NCBI GenBank assembly: GCA_016928435.1
Contig: JAFGKT010000047.1
Span: 1 to 52,476 of the forward strand
Origin: Sedimentisphaerales bacterium
Lineage (GTDB): Bacteria > Planctomycetota > Phycisphaerae > Sedimentisphaerales > SM23-30
DNA: 52,476 bases
Direction: 5' to 3'
Positions within the stretch are counted from its first letter, which is position 1. Each line of letters begins with the position of its first letter. Positions 52,025 to 52,476 of this stretch are shown here, piece after piece. A program made the position numbers and the translations under genes. The notes under the pieces were generated by a model, which made no database searches, had not been told where the DNA came from, and saw only the letters and a program-made list of their open reading frames with translations.

Positions 52025-52384
52025 ATGGTGATATCACATGAAATTAGAGATGATGTTGTAGTTGTCAAGATTGAACTGGCGGAACTGCGAGCGGCTACGA
52101 CGACTCGATTCAAACGCAGCGTTATAGAAGTTTTGGAACGATGCGGTTCGGTTCGGGTAGTGTTGGATATGAGTGGGATGAGTTTTATAGATAGTTCGGG
52201 TTTAGGCGCGTTTCTGTCGGTGTTGCGTTATATAACGACCAAGGGTGGAGATTTGAAGTTGGCATGCCTGGGAGATGAGGCTGAGAAAGTTGTCAAGCGA
52301 GTTCAGTTACATAAGGTGATTGAAGTCTGTAAGACGGTTGATGAAGCAGTTGCGGCGTTCGCTGAAGGGCAAGAGGATAATTGA
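52025..52384 (+). CDS. STAS-domain anti-sigma-factor antagonist
   Basis: A 119-aa single STAS domain of the SpoIIAA/RsbV type. The frame opens at TTG 51998; ATG 52025 (MVISHEIRDDVVVVKIE) matches the typical start and has AGGA upstream. The signature is VVLDMSGMSFIDSSGLGAFL, in which one Ser of DSSG is the predicted phosphorylation site. Such proteins release a sigma factor by binding its anti-sigma kinase. The partner kinase or phosphatase may lie just beyond the window edge. Start choice is uncertain by one codon (GTG 52028). Confidence 0.88.
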   Translation: MVISHEIRDDVVVVKIELAELRAATTTRFKRSVIEVLERCGSVRVVLDMSGMSFIDSSGLGAFLSVLRYITTKGGDLKLACLGDEAEKVVKRVQLHKVIEVCKTVDEAVAAFAEGQEDN

Positions 52385-52396
52385 GGGAGGATAATA

Positions 52397-52476
52397 TTGG
52401 GGCAAAGGGGGCAGGAGATATTTGGGGGTGCGAATCGCACTTATAGATTGACCGACTGTGCTTGGTTGGGAAATGA
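52397..52476 (+). CDS. possible 5' end of the next gene (partial)
   Basis: GGGAGG at 52385-52390 precedes a TTG at 52397 that opens a frame to the window end (about 26 codons, GQRGQEIFGGANRTYRLTDC...). It follows the STAS gene by 12 bp. A partner-switching gene such as an RsbW-type kinase would be expected here, but these residues do not identify one. Confidence 0.25.
   Translation, partial: MGQRGQEIFGGANRTYRLTDCAWLGN

Overview
Organism. The window reads as a chromosomal segment of an anaerobic or facultative member of Planctomycetota, most likely Phycisphaerae-like. The evidence is indirect. Secreted proteins carry the dockerin-like GDFxxDCRVNLxDxA motif common there. A pseudopilin-like protein has a degenerate planctomycete-type C-terminal motif. 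Peptidoglycan genes run murC-murB-ddl-ftsQ and stop where ftsA/ftsZ would normally follow. An NADH-linked [FeFe]-hydrogenase operon sits beside rex. No rRNA, tRNA, CRISPR array or complete insertion sequence was found. All calls come from reading the sequence; no database search was run.

Layout. 1-1.5 kb: the tail of an unknown gene and an orphan phage-type terminase large subunit. 1.6-7.4 kb: two giant paralogous secreted proteins built from 25-residue BspA/DUF285-type repeats, then a PagL-like lipid A deacylase. 8.4-9.9 kb: nrdR with an NrdR-box promoter, a free-standing protein with two ATP-cone-like halves, and a possible structured RNA. 10-13.5 kb (minus strand): a DeoR regulator, an AT-rich Fic gene with a repeat array at its 3' end, and sppA. 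13.8-17.8 kb: a membrane protein, trxB, larC and a coiled-coil membrane protein, the last three overlapping by ATGA. 17.9-22.3 kb: a strong promoter, a ~180-225 nt structured leader or ncRNA with two terminators, then pyrK-pyrD-unknown-trpS-methyltransferase. 22.3-25.0 kb (minus): rmuC and a TPR protein. 25.1-29.9 kb: a gene-free transcribed-looking stretch, then murC-murB-ddl-ftsQ. 29.9-33.2 kb: a small unknown gene, a UroD-family protein and a divergent GH29 fucosidase with a perfect CRP-type palindrome. 33.3-35.6 kb (minus): lemA, a TPM-domain protein and a nucleotidyltransferase-like protein. 35.8-37.0 kb: RNase D. 37.1-42.3 kb (minus): rex and the hydrogenase operon (receiver protein, hydC, hydB, hydA), with a near-consensus Rex operator and promoter. 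42.7-47 kb: a secreted beta-helix/beta-propeller/dockerin protein and a pseudopilin-like protein. 47-49.6 kb (minus): an alpha/beta hydrolase coupled to a starch-synthase-like glycosyltransferase. 50.0-52.5 kb: smpB, 1.5 kb of decayed DNA with repeat-like elements and a LysE-family remnant, a STAS protein and the possible start of another gene.

How the parts fit. The hydrogenase, its Rex box and rex form a redox-controlled module for disposing of NADH as H2. nrdR, its operator and the ATP-cone protein look like a nucleotide-sensing pair. The cell-wall cluster supplies peptidoglycan precursors without the FtsZ module. The fucosidase and the repeat-rich secreted proteins fit a polysaccharide-degrading life style. 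The least explained items are the 18.0 kb RNA/leader with competing pairings, the dual ATP-cone protein, the hairpin repeat at 7.5 and 10.0 kb, and the TATACACAAA array beside the Fic gene.
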